This document shows positions 1-8,685 of a DNA stretch of 64,000 bases, piece after piece (within the stretch, counting starts at the first letter, position 1; each line of letters begins with the position of its first letter). The DNA is from Bacteroidaceae bacterium (lineage in GTDB: Bacteria > Bacteroidota > Bacteroidia > Bacteroidales > Bacteroidaceae). The notes under the pieces were generated by a model that saw only the letters and a program-made list of their open reading frames with translations, had not been told where the DNA came from and made no database searches. Position numbers and translations under genes: made by a program. The stretch is taken from the NCBI GenBank assembly GCA_017464815.1, contig JAFTYI010000018.1, positions 1 through 64,000 of the forward strand, read 5' to 3'.

Positions 1-114
1 AATCATGTAATCAGCAGTGGTGATTATATAATCAGCAGTGGTGATTAAACTTTTCTCTTTGGCTTCGCTGGTTTTTGCAACAGTCTTTTCGATTATTCTC
101 TGTGGTAATTCCAT
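1..114 (-). CDS. 5' part of an unrecognised gene, cut by the window edge
   Basis: From an ATG at 112-114 a minus-strand frame stays open for 38 codons to the left edge. The predicted protein starts MELPQRIIEKTVAKTSEAKE and runs into two copies of an ITTADY-type heptapeptide, encoded by a 21-bp tandem repeat (8-26 and 29-47). A TAnnTTTG-type -10 box (TACTTTTG, minus strand) lies at 190-197, giving a leader of about 70 bases. I do not recognise the family; too little is visible. The short plus-strand frame over the same bases (38-235) looks less like protein. Confidence is moderate that this is coding and low for any function. Confidence 0.5.
   Translation of the reverse strand, partial: MELPQRIIEKTVAKTSEAKEKSLITTADYIITTADYMI
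8..47. repeat. Two-copy 21-bp tandem repeat in the start of a coding frame
   Basis: The 19-mer TAATCAGCAGTGGTGATTA occurs at 8-26 and again at 29-47, a period of exactly 21 bases, so copy number changes would add or remove seven residues without breaking the minus-strand frame. More copies may lie outside the window. Confidence 0.85.
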
Positions 115-345
115 TTTTTGTCTTAAGAGTCATTTCGTTACACTTCGCATTTATGGGAGGAATGCACACATCCCTTCCGAATCGCTTCACAAAAGTATTG
201 AATCGTGCAAGAATAAACGCGCTAAAATTTGTTAAATCGTATTTTTAACCCTCAAATTGTCTAATTTCTGGACACTCGTTTGGGAGGATGCTTGCTTTTT
301 GCACGAAAAAAGGGGAAAAGGGAGGTGGTCGATAGACCGGAGGAG

Positions 346-372
346 TGTGTCAGGATGACAGAGACGGCATGA
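346..372. repeat. Partial copy of a dispersed REP-like sequence
   Basis: The stretch ATGACAGAGACGGCATGAA here is repeated at 42698-42717, where it is one arm of a long inverted repeat. Only one arm is recognisable here. The surrounding bases 115-423 hold no supportable gene apart from the promoter-like box at 190-197. Confidence 0.6.
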
Positions 373-423
373 ACCGTGAAGTTTGAATAACTGTAAAAGT
401 TTTAGCGGACACCAATAAAACCG

Positions 424-484
424 AACTCACGTTATAATAGTATAAGGCCGGAACGAATATAGTAGAAGCTAATAAACGTGAGTT
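424..484. terminator. Hairpin downstream of the DUF721 gene
   Basis: Arms AACTCACGTT (424-433) and AACGTGAGTT (475-484) are perfect 10-bp complements and begin 8 bases after the minus-strand stop at 492. There is no T-run, so it may be an RNA 3' end stabiliser rather than an intrinsic terminator. Confidence 0.4.
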
Positions 485-491
485 GCTTGAT

Positions 492-782
492 TTATCGGAA
501 AACAATGTCGGCAATGACCTGTGCGCCGACGGCCTCGTTGAGGCGGTGGACGAGCGATTGGCGCGACATCTGCAGGTTTTGTCTGAGGGCAGGCGAGGTG
601 AGGTGGACGTAGAGGGTCTGGTTCTTGATGTACATCTGCCCCGTGTAGCGGGCAATGGCTCTGCCAAGCACCGTCTCCCAGGCTTGGATGAGGCGGTACT
701 CGTTCAGGGGCGACTCCAGTCCCTCTTCGCGAAGGAACCGGCGGATCATGTCGCCGATGGGTAGGGCGTTTTGACGTTTCAT
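492..782 (-). CDS. DUF721 (DciA-like) protein
   Basis: This 96-residue protein matches the DUF721 family in length and pattern: an N-terminal helix with IGDMIRRFLREEGLESPLNE, the conserved W of AWETVLG, and a beta segment ending YVHLTSPALRQNL. DciA relatives load the replicative helicase in many bacteria, so a nucleic-acid role is likely; the Bacteroidetes members are usually annotated only as DUF721. It sits 55 bases downstream of recF on the same strand, a usual arrangement in this phylum, and probably shares its transcript. The ATG at 780-782 is the only good start. Family call is firm; function is inferred. Confidence 0.88.
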   Translation of the reverse strand: MKRQNALPIGDMIRRFLREEGLESPLNEYRLIQAWETVLGRAIARYTGQMYIKNQTLYVHLTSPALRQNLQMSRQSLVHRLNEAVGAQVIADIVFR

Positions 783-837
783 TCGTTCTTTTTGTTTTTA
801 GTTTTTAGGAGTGAAGGAGTGGCGCTTCTTAAATATC

Positions 838-1941
838 CTAATTCTGCTCTTTCACCTCTCCGTCCTCGACGACAAACAGCGTGTAGGGCTGGTCGATGGA
901 GTGGAGGATGTTGTCGAGGTGGTCGCGGTTGGTGTCGGTGATGAATATCTGGCCGAAGCTGTCGCCCGAGACAAGTTTCACTATCTGCTCCACGCGTGAG
1001 GCGTCGAGCTTGTCGAAGATGTCGTCCAACAGGAGGATGGGGGTCGTCTGACTGCCCGTGCGGCGCAGGAAGTCAAACTGGGCCAGCTTCAGGGCAATGA
1101 GGTAGGTCTTGTTCTGTCCCTGTGACCCCTCGCGCTTGATGGGGTAGTCGCCCAGTTTCATCTCCAGCTCATCCTTGTGGATGCCGTGGAGCGAATAGCC
1201 CACGATGCGGTCTTTGGCGCGGCTCTGGCGGATGACGTCGAGCAGGGAACCGCGCTGGGCGTGTGAGGTGTAGCTGAGGCTCACCTCCTCGTTGTCCTGT
1301 GAGATGAAGGAGTAGAAGCGGCGGAACGTGGGGATGAATTCATTGATGAACTCCTCGCGACGGCGGAAGATGAGTTCGCCCGTGGTGGCCATCATCTCCT
1401 CCCACACGCTGAGCAGCTCGGGGTCGGGCTCCTCCTCGGCCTTCAGCAGCGTGTTGCGCTGTTGCAGGGCTTTGTTGTAGCGCACGAGGGCGTCGAGGTA
1501 GGGGCGGTCGTACTGCGAGATGACCACGTCCATGAAGCGGCGGCGCTCCTCGCTGCCTCCGGCAATCAGGTCGGAGTCGGCCGGCGAGACGATAACCAGG
1601 GGGATGAACCCGATGTGGTCGGCCAGGCGCTGGTACTCCTTCTTGTTGCGCTTGAACTGTTTCTTGCGGCCCCGCTTCATGCCGCAATAAATCTCTTCGG
1701 GGGTGCCGTCTTCCTGTTCATAGAATCCCTGCACCACAAAGAACTCTTCGCCGTGGCAGATAATCTGTGAGTCGATGGGGTTGGTGCTGCTCTTGCAGAA
1801 CGAGAGGTAATAGACGGTGTCCAGCAGGTTGGTCTTGCCCACACCGTTGTGCCCGATGAAGCAATTCAGCTTCGGGGAAAAGGTGAGCTCCGCCTGGCGG
1901 ATATTCTTGTAGTTCAAAATGGAAAGTCGGTTCAGTATCAT
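838..1941 (-). CDS. recF: DNA replication and repair protein RecF
   Basis: RecF is an SMC-like ATPase that helps RecOR load RecA at gaps. The sequence shows Walker A GHNGVGKTN near the N-terminus, an ABC-type signature in SQGQNKTYLIALKLAQ, and Walker B PILLLDDIFDKLD near the C-terminus. The frame can be extended nine residues to 1968, but the usual RecF start MILNRLSILNYKN and the AAGGAAG directly before ATG 1941 favour the shorter 367-residue form, normal for the family. It leads the recF-DUF721 pair and is divergent from the TPR gene at 2120. Confidence 0.95.
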   Translation of the reverse strand: MILNRLSILNYKNIRQAELTFSPKLNCFIGHNGVGKTNLLDTVYYLSFCKSSTNPIDSQIICHGEEFFVVQGFYEQEDGTPEEIYCGMKRGRKKQFKRNKKEYQRLADHIGFIPLVIVSPADSDLIAGGSEERRRFMDVVISQYDRPYLDALVRYNKALQQRNTLLKAEEEPDPELLSVWEEMMATTGELIFRRREEFINEFIPTFRRFYSFISQDNEEVSLSYTSHAQRGSLLDVIRQSRAKDRIVGYSLHGIHKDELEMKLGDYPIKREGSQGQNKTYLIALKLAQFDFLRRTGSQTTPILLLDDIFDKLDASRVEQIVKLVSGDSFGQIFITDTNRDHLDNILHSIDQPYTLFVVEDGEVKEQN

Positions 1942-2119
1942 CTTCCTTTTTTCTGATTTTGCACGCAAAAATAACCATAATTATTCATTAAACACACCTA
2001 ATTGACTGAATAAATGCAAAAAAGTGCCCTGCAAATTTCGCCAATCTGTGGAAAAAGGCTAAATTTGCCCGCTGAATGTGTAAACTCGGATAGAAAACAA
2101 TAAAAAAGAACATAACAAA

Positions 2120-2800
2120 ATGGCAAAAGAAACAAAAAAACAAGAAGAATTGGTGAATGTGGCAGAAGTGGTAAACAAGTCTGAAGCATTCTTGACGAAG
2201 AACAAGAAAACCATCGTAGGTGGTATCGTTGGAGTGGTAGTGCTTATCGCTGCCGTGTTCTGTTACAACAACTATGTGAAGGCTCCCCGTGAACTGAAGG
2301 CCTCAGAGGCTCTGTTCCAGGCCGAGCAACTTTTCCGTGCCGGAAACTTCGAGCAGGCTCTCAACGGCGACAGCCTGGGCACCCTGGGCTTTGTGACAGT
2401 GGCCGAGGAGTACAGCGGCACCGAAGCCGGAAACTTGGCGAACGCATACGCTGGCATGAGCCTGGCACAGTTGAAGAACTACGAGGAGGCTATCAGCTAC
2501 CTCAGCAACTTCAGCGCCGATGACGCAATGATTGCCCCTGCCGCCCTGGGTACATTGGGTAACTGCTACGCCCAGTTGGGCCAGAACGACAAGGCTGCCT
2601 CTACACTGATGAAGGCCGCATCTATGTCGGACAGCCACTCACTCAGCCCCATCTACCTGTTGCAGGCTGGTCAGATTTACGAAGAGTTGGGCCAGAACGA
2701 CAAGGCTGTGGAGGCTTACAAGCAAATCAAGAACAAGTACTTCAACTCTATGCAGGCTTACGACATCGACAAGTACATCGAGCGCGCAAGCATGAAGTAA
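2120..2800 (+). CDS. Membrane-anchored tetratricopeptide protein
   Basis: The 226-residue protein has a charged N-terminal tail of about 33 residues, one membrane segment (roughly 34-51, TIVGGIVGVVVLIAAVFCY), then a periplasmic domain with TPR-like repeats rich in Ala, Gly and Leu-x-x-Tyr. The N-in, single-pass, TPR-out plan is that of the YfgM/anchored-TPR family, which in enterobacteria works with periplasmic chaperones and the Sec translocon; that role is only an analogy here. The N-terminal MAKETKKQEELVNVAEVVNKSEAFL is typical of the Bacteroidales orthologue. A TAAATTTG -10 box lies at 2060-2067. It stands divergent from recF and ahead of ribH with a terminator between. Confidence 0.85.
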   Translation: MAKETKKQEELVNVAEVVNKSEAFLTKNKKTIVGGIVGVVVLIAAVFCYNNYVKAPRELKASEALFQAEQLFRAGNFEQALNGDSLGTLGFVTVAEEYSGTEAGNLANAYAGMSLAQLKNYEEAISYLSNFSADDAMIAPAALGTLGNCYAQLGQNDKAASTLMKAASMSDSHSLSPIYLLQAGQIYEELGQNDKAVEAYKQIKNKYFNSMQAYDIDKYIERASMK

Positions 2801-2849
2801 GAAACACTCATCACTTTTTGGAACGAATGTGATTGAACAGGAGAATACA

Positions 2850-2901
2850 AGAGAGGCCAGACCTTTTTCCGCCAGAGCGGAGGGGGTGTGGCCTCTCTTT
2901 A
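2850..2901 (+). terminator. Rho-independent terminator between the TPR gene and ribH
   Basis: AGAGAGGCCA and TGGCCTCTC form a stem enclosing a smaller CCGC/GCGG hairpin, followed by a short T run (TCTTTATG). It ends the TPR transcript. Confidence 0.7.
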
Positions 2902-2953
2902 TGACCTCCCTATATATATTAATAAGGTATAAGAAACACTTAATAACAGAATT

Positions 2954-3448
2954 ATGGCTACAGCCTTTCACAATTTGTCAGATTATGACGCGGAGTCTGT
3001 TCCCGACGCGTCGGGTATGCGGTTTGGTATCGTTGTATCGGAGTGGAACAGTAACATCACGAGTGCCCTGCTCGATGGAGCAGTGAATACGCTGAAAAAA
3101 CATGGAGCCAAGGACGAGAACATCCTGGTGCAGACCGTGCCCGGCAGTTTCGAACTGACCTACGGCTCGGCACAGATGGTGAAGAGCGGCAAAGTGGACG
3201 CCGTCATTGCCATCGGATGCGTAGTGCGTGGCGACACTCCCCATTTCGACTACGTCTGCATGGGAGCAACCAACGGTATCACCCAACTGAACGCCGTCTC
3301 CGACGTGCCCGTAATCTATGGCCTGATTACCACCAACAATATGCAGCAAGCCGAAGACCGTTGTGGCGGCACATTGGGTAACAAAGGCGACGAATGTGCC
3401 ATCACTGCCATAAAAATGATAGATTTTTCTTGCAAGTTAAAAAAATAA
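2954..3448 (+). CDS. ribH: 6,7-dimethyl-8-ribityllumazine synthase
   Basis: RibH condenses the ribityl uracil amine with dihydroxybutanone phosphate in the penultimate step of riboflavin synthesis, usually as a 60-mer or pentamer. The 164-residue length is typical. Visible hallmarks are [13 protein letters not shown] near the N-terminus, the [10 protein letters not shown] loop, [18 protein letters not shown] with the catalytic His of TPHFD, and [31 protein letters not shown] at the C-terminus. It stands alone, after a terminator and before two tRNA genes. ribF, acting on the same vitamin, is at 30242. Confidence 0.97.
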   Translation: MATAFHNLSDYDAESVPDASGMRFGIVVSEWNSNITSALLDGAVNTLKKHGAKDENILVQTVPGSFELTYGSAQMVKSGKVDAVIAIGCVVRGDTPHFDYVCMGATNGITQLNAVSDVPVIYGLITTNNMQQAEDRCGGTLGNKGDECAITAIKMIDFSCKLKK

Positions 3449-3460
3449 GTCGTACCTTTG
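3430..3460 (+). promoter_or_regulatory. Promoter of the tRNA-Tyr/tRNA-Gly unit
   Basis: A -10-type TACCTTTG at 3453-3460 follows a TTG at 3430-3432 by 20 bases, which fits the Bacteroidetes housekeeping promoter. It overlaps the end of ribH. Confidence 0.65.
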
Positions 3461-3501
3461 CAGCGCAATTGAGACAGAGGGTTAGCTGCTCAATTGTTCT
3501 T

Positions 3502-3584
3502 GGGCAAATACCAGAGTGGCCAAATGGGGCAGACTGTAAATCTGCTGGCTTACGCCTTCGGTGGTTCGAATCCATCTTTGCCCA
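3502..3584 (+). tRNA. tRNA-Tyr (anticodon GTA)
   Basis: An 83-base cloverleaf with GGGCAAA/TTTGCCC acceptor arms, the anticodon loop ACTGTAAATCT reading GTA, a long class II variable arm, and the GGTTCGAATCC T-arm. The length and variable arm are right for tyrosine tRNA. Confidence 0.97.
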
Positions 3585-3594
3585 CTTCAATGTT

Positions 3595-3667
3595 GCGGAA
3601 GTAGCTCAGTTGATAGAGCATTAGCCTTCCAAGCTGAGGGTCGCGGGTTTGAGCCCCGTCTTCCGCT
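3595..3667 (+). tRNA. tRNA-Gly (anticodon TCC)
   Basis: A 73-base cloverleaf with GCGGAAG/CTTCCGC acceptor arms, D-arm GTAGCTCAGTTGATAGAGC, anticodon loop CTTCCAA (TCC) and T-arm GGGTTTGAGCCCC. It follows tRNA-Tyr by 10 bases and must be cotranscribed. Confidence 0.97.
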
Positions 3668-3673
3668 CTAAAC

Positions 3674-3704
3674 AAAAAAGGAACTCGCAAGAGTTCCTTT
3701 TTTT
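3674..3704 (+). terminator. Rho-independent terminator of the tRNA unit
   Basis: AAAAAAGGAACTC, loop GCAA, GAGTTCC and seven T residues form a classic strong terminator right after tRNA-Gly. Confidence 0.92.
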
Positions 3705-3743
3705 GTTGGGTTCGATTCGTTGCTCTGCCCCCCAAAAAAAAAT

Positions 3744-3813
3744 AGGCGCGGATTGCGCGGACAACACGGATAGATGATACAAAAATCCGTGTTAATCCGC
3801 GCAATCCGCGCCT
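3744..3813. repeat. Large inverted repeat of the CGCGGATTGCGCGG type
   Basis: The left arm 3744-3771 (AGGCGCGGATTGCGCGGACA then ACACGGAT) is an almost perfect reverse complement of 3785-3813, enclosing 13 bases. It fills the gap between the tRNAs and the next minus-strand gene and codes for nothing. Confidence 0.85.
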
Positions 3814-3835
3814 AAAAATTATGGCTGAGCCGCTT

Positions 3836-4177
3836 TTAGTTCTCGTCGTCAGTAATGCTGTTCCCGAATTCCATTTCGCCTTGAACGACAAAAAGAAGCT
3901 CTTCGGCTGAAAATCCGCGAACGTTGTCTTTCTCTGCTTCGGTCAGAAGGAACTCAACGATTTCGTCTTGGTCAATGTTGATGTATCCCTCTTCGTCGGG
4001 CTCGGCATCCAAGCATCCGCTTGTCGCGTAGTATTCGACAATGAGGTCGAGGAAGTAGTAGAGGTCTTCATCGGTGAATCGTTCCTTGAACTCCTGTGGC
4101 AGATAGTTCCTGATGAATGCGACGGTTTTTGCATCTTCCGCTGCGTCATCCAACAAAAAATCGTCTTCTGAACTCAT
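3836..4177 (-). CDS. Conserved acidic hypothetical protein
   Basis: The 113-residue protein is strongly acidic, has no signal peptide or membrane segment, and reads like a small helical cytoplasmic protein (LPQEFKERFTDEDLYYFLDLIVEYYA, then IDQDEIVEFLLTEAEKDN). I recognise the pattern as a short conserved Bacteroidales hypothetical usually next to thioredoxin and dnaE, but know no function. It lies 57 bases downstream of trxA on the same strand and probably belongs to its transcript. Confidence 0.8.
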   Translation of the reverse strand: MSSEDDFLLDDAAEDAKTVAFIRNYLPQEFKERFTDEDLYYFLDLIVEYYATSGCLDAEPDEEGYINIDQDEIVEFLLTEAEKDNVRGFSAEELLFVVQGEMEFGNSITDDEN

Positions 4178-4234
4178 AGTGGTAAGTTTTAAAAGGTTAA
4201 TGTTCCGGTTCCTTTTTTTCGCGTAGTTGGGACT

Positions 4235-4549
4235 TTACAGCATCGCCTTGATTTTGTCGGCAAATGCTGACTTGGGGGCGGCGCCAACCTGTTTGTCTAC
4301 AACTTCGCCGTTTTTGATGAACAGCACGGTGGGGATGTTGCGCACACCGAAACGAGAGGTGAGGTCGTCGTTCTCGTCTACGTCACACTTGCCCACAATT
4401 ACTTGTCCTGCAAACTCTTCGGCTAAAGCCTCAATGTCTGGAGCAATCTTTTTGCAAGGTCCACACCAGGTGGCCCAAAAGTCCAACACGATAGGTTTTC
4501 CTTGTGCAACCAGTTCTTCGTAGTTGCTGTCTGTAATTTCTAATGCCAT
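4235..4549 (-). CDS. trxA: Thioredoxin
   Basis: A 104-residue single-domain thioredoxin, the general cytoplasmic disulfide reductant. The active site WCGPCK is at residues 28-33, preceded by VLDFWAT, with the conserved cis-proline in VRNIPTVLFIKNGE. No signal peptide is present. A clear TTTG-19-TATCTTTG promoter lies at 4592-4622 (minus strand), so it is transcribed separately from dnaE although on the same strand. Confidence 0.97.
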   Translation of the reverse strand: MALEITDSNYEELVAQGKPIVLDFWATWCGPCKKIAPDIEALAEEFAGQVIVGKCDVDENDDLTSRFGVRNIPTVLFIKNGEVVDKQVGAAPKSAFADKIKAML

Positions 4550-4591
4550 AATCTTCTATGTCTTTAAAGTTCGTATTAAGTTTTCTGTGTA

Positions 4592-4622
4592 CAAAGATAG
4601 TGCAAGTCGGGGGAAGAACAAA
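4592..4622 (-). promoter_or_regulatory. Promoter of trxA
   Basis: On the minus strand TTTG (4622-4619) is followed after exactly 19 bases by TATCTTTG (4599-4592), a textbook Bacteroidetes sigma-A-type promoter about 40 bases before the trxA start. Confidence 0.85.
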
Positions 4623-4673
4623 ATAAAATCGTTTATTTTTTCTTCCAAACCGTCACCAGTCTCTGATAGTCCA

Positions 4674-7600
4674 CTAATTTATAATGAAATCCAGTGCAGG
4701 ATTGTTCTTGAGGTAGTGGATAAGTTTCTTTCCCACCGTCACCTGGGTGGTCTTGGATATCAAGTTGGCTTGCATCTGGTTCTCAACGTCCTTTATCAGG
4801 AAGTGCAGCTTCACATTTCCCGCTTGTTCGGTAAAGAGGGATGTCAGTTCTTCCAGCAAGGAGTCGTCCAGTGCGTCGAGGGTGGTGCTGATGGTTATTT
4901 TCTCTATCAGCTTGTCCTTGACGTCGGGCAACAGCTCTATCTTGTTTATCTTGACTTCCAACTCCTCCTGACGCCATTGCTTGGGTTGCACTTTGGCGTG
5001 GATGAACAGGAAGCATCCTTGTTGCATGTATCGTCCCCAGTCGATCCAGTCTTGTCCGAACAGGGGGATTTCTGTTGCGCCTGAATAGTCTTCGATTCTG
5101 GCAATGCCAAAGGGATTCCCCTTTTTGGTGTACCCTTCGCGCAAGCCGGTGACGATGCCTCCCAGTGTGATGTCCCGGTTGGCAAGTGAGTTGAGCTGTT
5201 CGTTCAACTCGTCCAGACGGGTGGTGCAGACGTGCTCCAGGATGACGGAGTATTCGTCCAGCGGGTGGGCTGAAAGATAGATGCCCACCAGCTCGCGCTC
5301 TTTGTCGAGGCGTTCCAAGTCGCTCCAAGGCTCGGCGGCGGGGATGTCAGGGGTGGCGATTTCTACCGAGTCGAAACCTCCGAACAGACTGTTGGCAGCT
5401 TCGGCTTTGGCGCTCTGATAGAGGTTGCCGTAGCGCACCAATTGTTCACAGAAGACCTCGCCTTTGTTGTTTGAGGCAAAGAATTGCTCGCGGGTGATTT
5501 CCTTGAAGTTGTCGAAGGCGCCGGCTAGTGCCAAGCCTTCTATGTTCTTGCGGTTGCAGGCTGACAGGTTGACGCGTTGGACAAAGTCGAAGATGTTTTT
5601 GAAGGGACCATTCTCTTTTCGCTCCTTGATGATGCATGCAACGGCGTTTTCGCCCACTCCCTTGATGGCTCCCATGCCGAATCGGATGTCTCCGGAGGCG
5701 TTGACTGAGAATTTCAGGTTACTTTCGTTTACGTCAGGTCCCAATGTCTGTATGCCCATCGACTTGCACTCGTCCATCAGCTTGGTGATTTCGGTGATGT
5801 TGCTGATGTTGCGGCTCATGGTGGCGGCCATGTACTGGCTGGGATAGTTGGCTTTGAGGTAAGCCGTCTGGTAGGCAACCCATGAGTAGCAGGTGGCGTG
5901 GCTCTTGTTGAAGGCATACGAGGCGAATTTCTCCCAGTCGGCCCAGATTTTCTCCAGCACCTTGGGGTCGTGGCCGTTCTTCTGTCCGCCTTTGATGAAC
6001 TTGGGCTTCATCTGATCCAGCTTGTCGCGCAATTTTTTACCCATTGCCTTACGCAGGGCGTCGCTCTCGCCTCGGGTGAAGTCGGCCAACAGACGCGAGA
6101 GGAGCATCACCTGCTCCTGGTAGACGGTGATTCCGTAGGTGTCCTTCAGGTACTTTTCCATGATGGGGATGTCGTACTCGATGGGCTTGCGTCCCTGCTT
6201 GCGGTCGATGAAGTCGGGGATGTAGTCCATCGGTCCCGGCCGGTAGAGGGCATTCATGGCGATGAGGTCTTCGAAGGTTGACGGTTGCAGCTCGCGCAAA
6301 TACTTCTGCATACCGGCCGACTCGAACTGGAAGGTGCCGACGGTTTTGCCTTCGCAATAGAGCTGGTAAGTCTTGGGGTCGTTGATGTCGATGGAGTCGA
6401 TGTCGATGTCGATGCCCAAGCTTTGGCGCACATTCTCCACGGCCTCCTTGATGATGGAGAGGGTCTTCAGTCCGAGGAAGTCCATCTTGATGAGTCCCGT
6501 GTCCTCGATGACACTTCCTTCGTATTGGGTCACCAGCATCTTTTCGCCCGTCTCCTTGTCTTCAGCGGTGCTGACGGGCACCCAGTCGGTGATGTCGTCG
6601 CGACAGATGATGGTGCCGCAGGCATGTACGCCCGTGTTGCGCACGTTGCCTTCCAGCATCTTGGCATATTTCAGCGTGTCGCGCAAGATGGGGTTGGGCG
6701 AGGCTTCGGCCTCTTGTAACTCGGGCACGTATGCAATGGCGTTGGGCAAGTTCAGTTTCTTGTCGGGTATCTTGTCGGGTATGAGTTTGCACAGGCGGTT
6801 TGATTCGTCGAGCGGCAACTTTTGCACACGTGCCACGTCCTTGATGGCCAGTTTGGTGGCCATGGTGCCGTAGGTGATGATGTGTGCCACCTTCTCCTGT
6901 CCGTACTTCTCGGTTACCCAGCGCAGCACTTCCCCTCGGCCGTCATCGTCGAAGTCGACGTCGATATCGGGGAGTGAGATACGGTCGGGGTTGAGGAAAC
7001 GCTCGAACAGCAGGTCGTAGGCGATGGGGTCAATCTTGGTGATGCCCAAGCAGTATGCCACGGCCGAGCCGGCAGCCGAGCCACGTCCGGGGCCTACGGA
7101 TACGCCCAACTCGCTGCGGGCAGCGCCGATGAAGTCCTGCACGATGAGGAAGTATCCGGGGAAACCCATCGTCTTCATGATGTGCAGTTCGAACTTGAGA
7201 CGTTCTTCCACCTCCTCGCTCAGCGGGTCGCCATAGAGCTTTTTGGCACCAATCATGGTCAGTTCGCGCAGGTAGTCGGCCTCCAGCTTGATGCGGTAGA
7301 GCTTGTCGTATCCGCCCAGTTTCTTTATTTTCTCCTTGGCATCTTCTTCGCTCAGCACCACGTTGCCATTTTCGTCGCGGGTGAATTCGTTGAACAGGTC
7401 CTCTTCGGTGAGTGTCTGGCGGTAGCCCTCCTCGGTGCCGAACTCTTCGGGGATGGGGAAGGTGGGCATGATGGGGGCGTGGTCGATGCTGTAGAACTCC
7501 ACCTGGTCGCAGATGTCGCACGTGTTGCTCAGTGCTTCGGGCACGTCGGCAAACAGGGCGTTCATCTCTTCACGCGTCTTGAACCACTCCTGCTTGCTGT

Positions 7601-8489
7601 AGAGCATGCGCTTGGGGTCGTCCAGGTCTTTGCTGGTACTCAGGCAGATGAGGCGGTCATGGGCTTCGGCATTCTCTTCCTCCACGAAGTGGACATCGTT
7701 GGTGCACACCAGCTTGATGCCATACTTCTTGCTGTATTCAATCAGCTTTTCGTTCACCTGCACTTGCAGGCCGTACGTCTCGTGGTTGGCGCGTGGCACG
7801 GTGGCTTTGTGGAGTTGCAACTCCAGGTAGTAATCGTCGCCAAACGTCTTTTTGTGCCATTGGATAGCCTCTTCGGCGTCGTCCAGGCGTCCGGCCAATA
7901 TCTTTTTGGGCACTTCGCCACCGATGCAGGCGCTGCATACGATGAGCCCTTCGCGATGCTTTTCCAGCTCGTGCCGGTCGGTACGCGGCCGGTTGTAGTA
8001 TCCTTCCGTCCAGGCTTTCGACACCAGTTTGATGAGGTTGTGATAGCCCTTTTCATTCTTGGCCAACACAACCAGGTGGTAACCGCCTTGGTTCTCCTTC
8101 CCCTCCTTGTTGTGCATGTCGCCGTTTCGTGCCACGTACATTTCGCAACCGATGATGGGCTTGAACAGCTTCCTTTGCAGCTCGGGCAGGCGGGTGCGGC
8201 AATCGGCCAATTCGGCTTGGGCGTCGCCATTCCATTCTTCGCCGGCTTCGGCGCCTCCCTCCAGCTCCTTGATACGCTTCTTCAGCTTCTTGATGTCGCC
8301 GTTGGTGCCTCCGTTCTTCTTGTTGACATAGTTGAAGAACTCTTTGATGCCGAACATGCTTCCATGGTCGGTGACGGCCATGCCGCGCATGCCGTTGGCG
8401 ATGGCCTTGTCCACCAGACGGGGTATGCTGGCTTGTCCGTCGAGGATCGAGTATTGGGTGTGGACATGTAAATGTACAAAATCTTGCAT
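4674..8489 (-). CDS. dnaE: DNA polymerase III alpha subunit
   Basis: This is the replicative polymerase, 1,271 residues. It opens with the PHP domain (HLHVHTQYSILDG), followed by the C-family polymerase core with GPGRGSAAGS and the catalytic acidic cluster PDIDVDFDDDGR, then the KMDFLGLKTL fingers region, and a helix-hairpin-helix plus OB-fold part near the C-terminus (DITLGGIVTGLREGYTKKG). An extra charged coiled segment (KKLKKRIKELEGG, about residues 60-95) inside the PHP region is usual in Bacteroidetes. I prefer the ATG at 8489 over 8519 because homologues begin MQDFVHLHVHTQ and GGAAAG precedes it. Confidence 0.96.
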   Translation of the reverse strand: MQDFVHLHVHTQYSILDGQASIPRLVDKAIANGMRGMAVTDHGSMFGIKEFFNYVNKKNGGTNGDIKKLKKRIKELEGGAEAGEEWNGDAQAELADCRTRLPELQRKLFKPIIGCEMYVARNGDMHNKEGKENQGGYHLVVLAKNEKGYHNLIKLVSKAWTEGYYNRPRTDRHELEKHREGLIVCSACIGGEVPKKILAGRLDDAEEAIQWHKKTFGDDYYLELQLHKATVPRANHETYGLQVQVNEKLIEYSKKYGIKLVCTNDVHFVEEENAEAHDRLICLSTSKDLDDPKRMLYSKQEWFKTREEMNALFADVPEALSNTCDICDQVEFYSIDHAPIMPTFPIPEEFGTEEGYRQTLTEEDLFNEFTRDENGNVVLSEEDAKEKIKKLGGYDKLYRIKLEADYLRELTMIGAKKLYGDPLSEEVEERLKFELHIMKTMGFPGYFLIVQDFIGAARSELGVSVGPGRGSAAGSAVAYCLGITKIDPIAYDLLFERFLNPDRISLPDIDVDFDDDGRGEVLRWVTEKYGQEKVAHIITYGTMATKLAIKDVARVQKLPLDESNRLCKLIPDKIPDKKLNLPNAIAYVPELQEAEASPNPILRDTLKYAKMLEGNVRNTGVHACGTIICRDDITDWVPVSTAEDKETGEKMLVTQYEGSVIEDTGLIKMDFLGLKTLSIIKEAVENVRQSLGIDIDIDSIDINDPKTYQLYCEGKTVGTFQFESAGMQKYLRELQPSTFEDLIAMNALYRPGPMDYIPDFIDRKQGRKPIEYDIPIMEKYLKDTYGITVYQEQVMLLSRLLADFTRGESDALRKAMGKKLRDKLDQMKPKFIKGGQKNGHDPKVLEKIWADWEKFASYAFNKSHATCYSWVAYQTAYLKANYPSQYMAATMSRNISNITEITKLMDECKSMGIQTLGPDVNESNLKFSVNASGDIRFGMGAIKGVGENAVACIIKERKENGPFKNIFDFVQRVNLSACNRKNIEGLALAGAFDNFKEITREQFFASNNKGEVFCEQLVRYGNLYQSAKAEAANSLFGGFDSVEIATPDIPAAEPWSDLERLDKERELVGIYLSAHPLDEYSVILEHVCTTRLDELNEQLNSLANRDITLGGIVTGLREGYTKKGNPFGIARIEDYSGATEIPLFGQDWIDWGRYMQQGCFLFIHAKVQPKQWRQEELEVKINKIELLPDVKDKLIEKITISTTLDALDDSLLEELTSLFTEQAGNVKLHFLIKDVENQMQANLISKTTQVTVGKKLIHYLKNNPALDFIIN

Positions 8490-8627
8490 CGTCTTTCCAG
8501 GTTTTCTTAAAAAGTGCATAAAGGTAGTTCTCTTTTGCCGAATCTCAAACTTCCGAATCGAAAACTTCCATATTCTGCCTCATTTTTGTGATATTTAAGT
8601 TTTCATATCTAATTATAAGGCCATTTA

Positions 8628-8659
8628 TTTGCATCTTTTAAAAGATTCCTCTATCTTTG
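8628..8659 (+). promoter_or_regulatory. Promoter of psd-pssA
   Basis: TTTG at 8628-8631 and TATCTTTG at 8652-8659 are separated by 20 bases. Transcription would begin about 20 bases before the psd ATG. Confidence 0.82.
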
Positions 8660-8685
8660 CGCGATAAAAGATACTGTGTAAAGCT

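Noticed and set aside
38-235. A 65-codon plus-strand frame at the left edge with a hydrophobic start
   Set aside because: The opposite strand reads a more protein-like sequence through the 21-bp repeat and has a promoter-like box; the plus frame has no family resemblance.
7182-8471. A 429-codon plus-strand open frame
   Set aside because: Antisense to dnaE; composition of a shadow frame.
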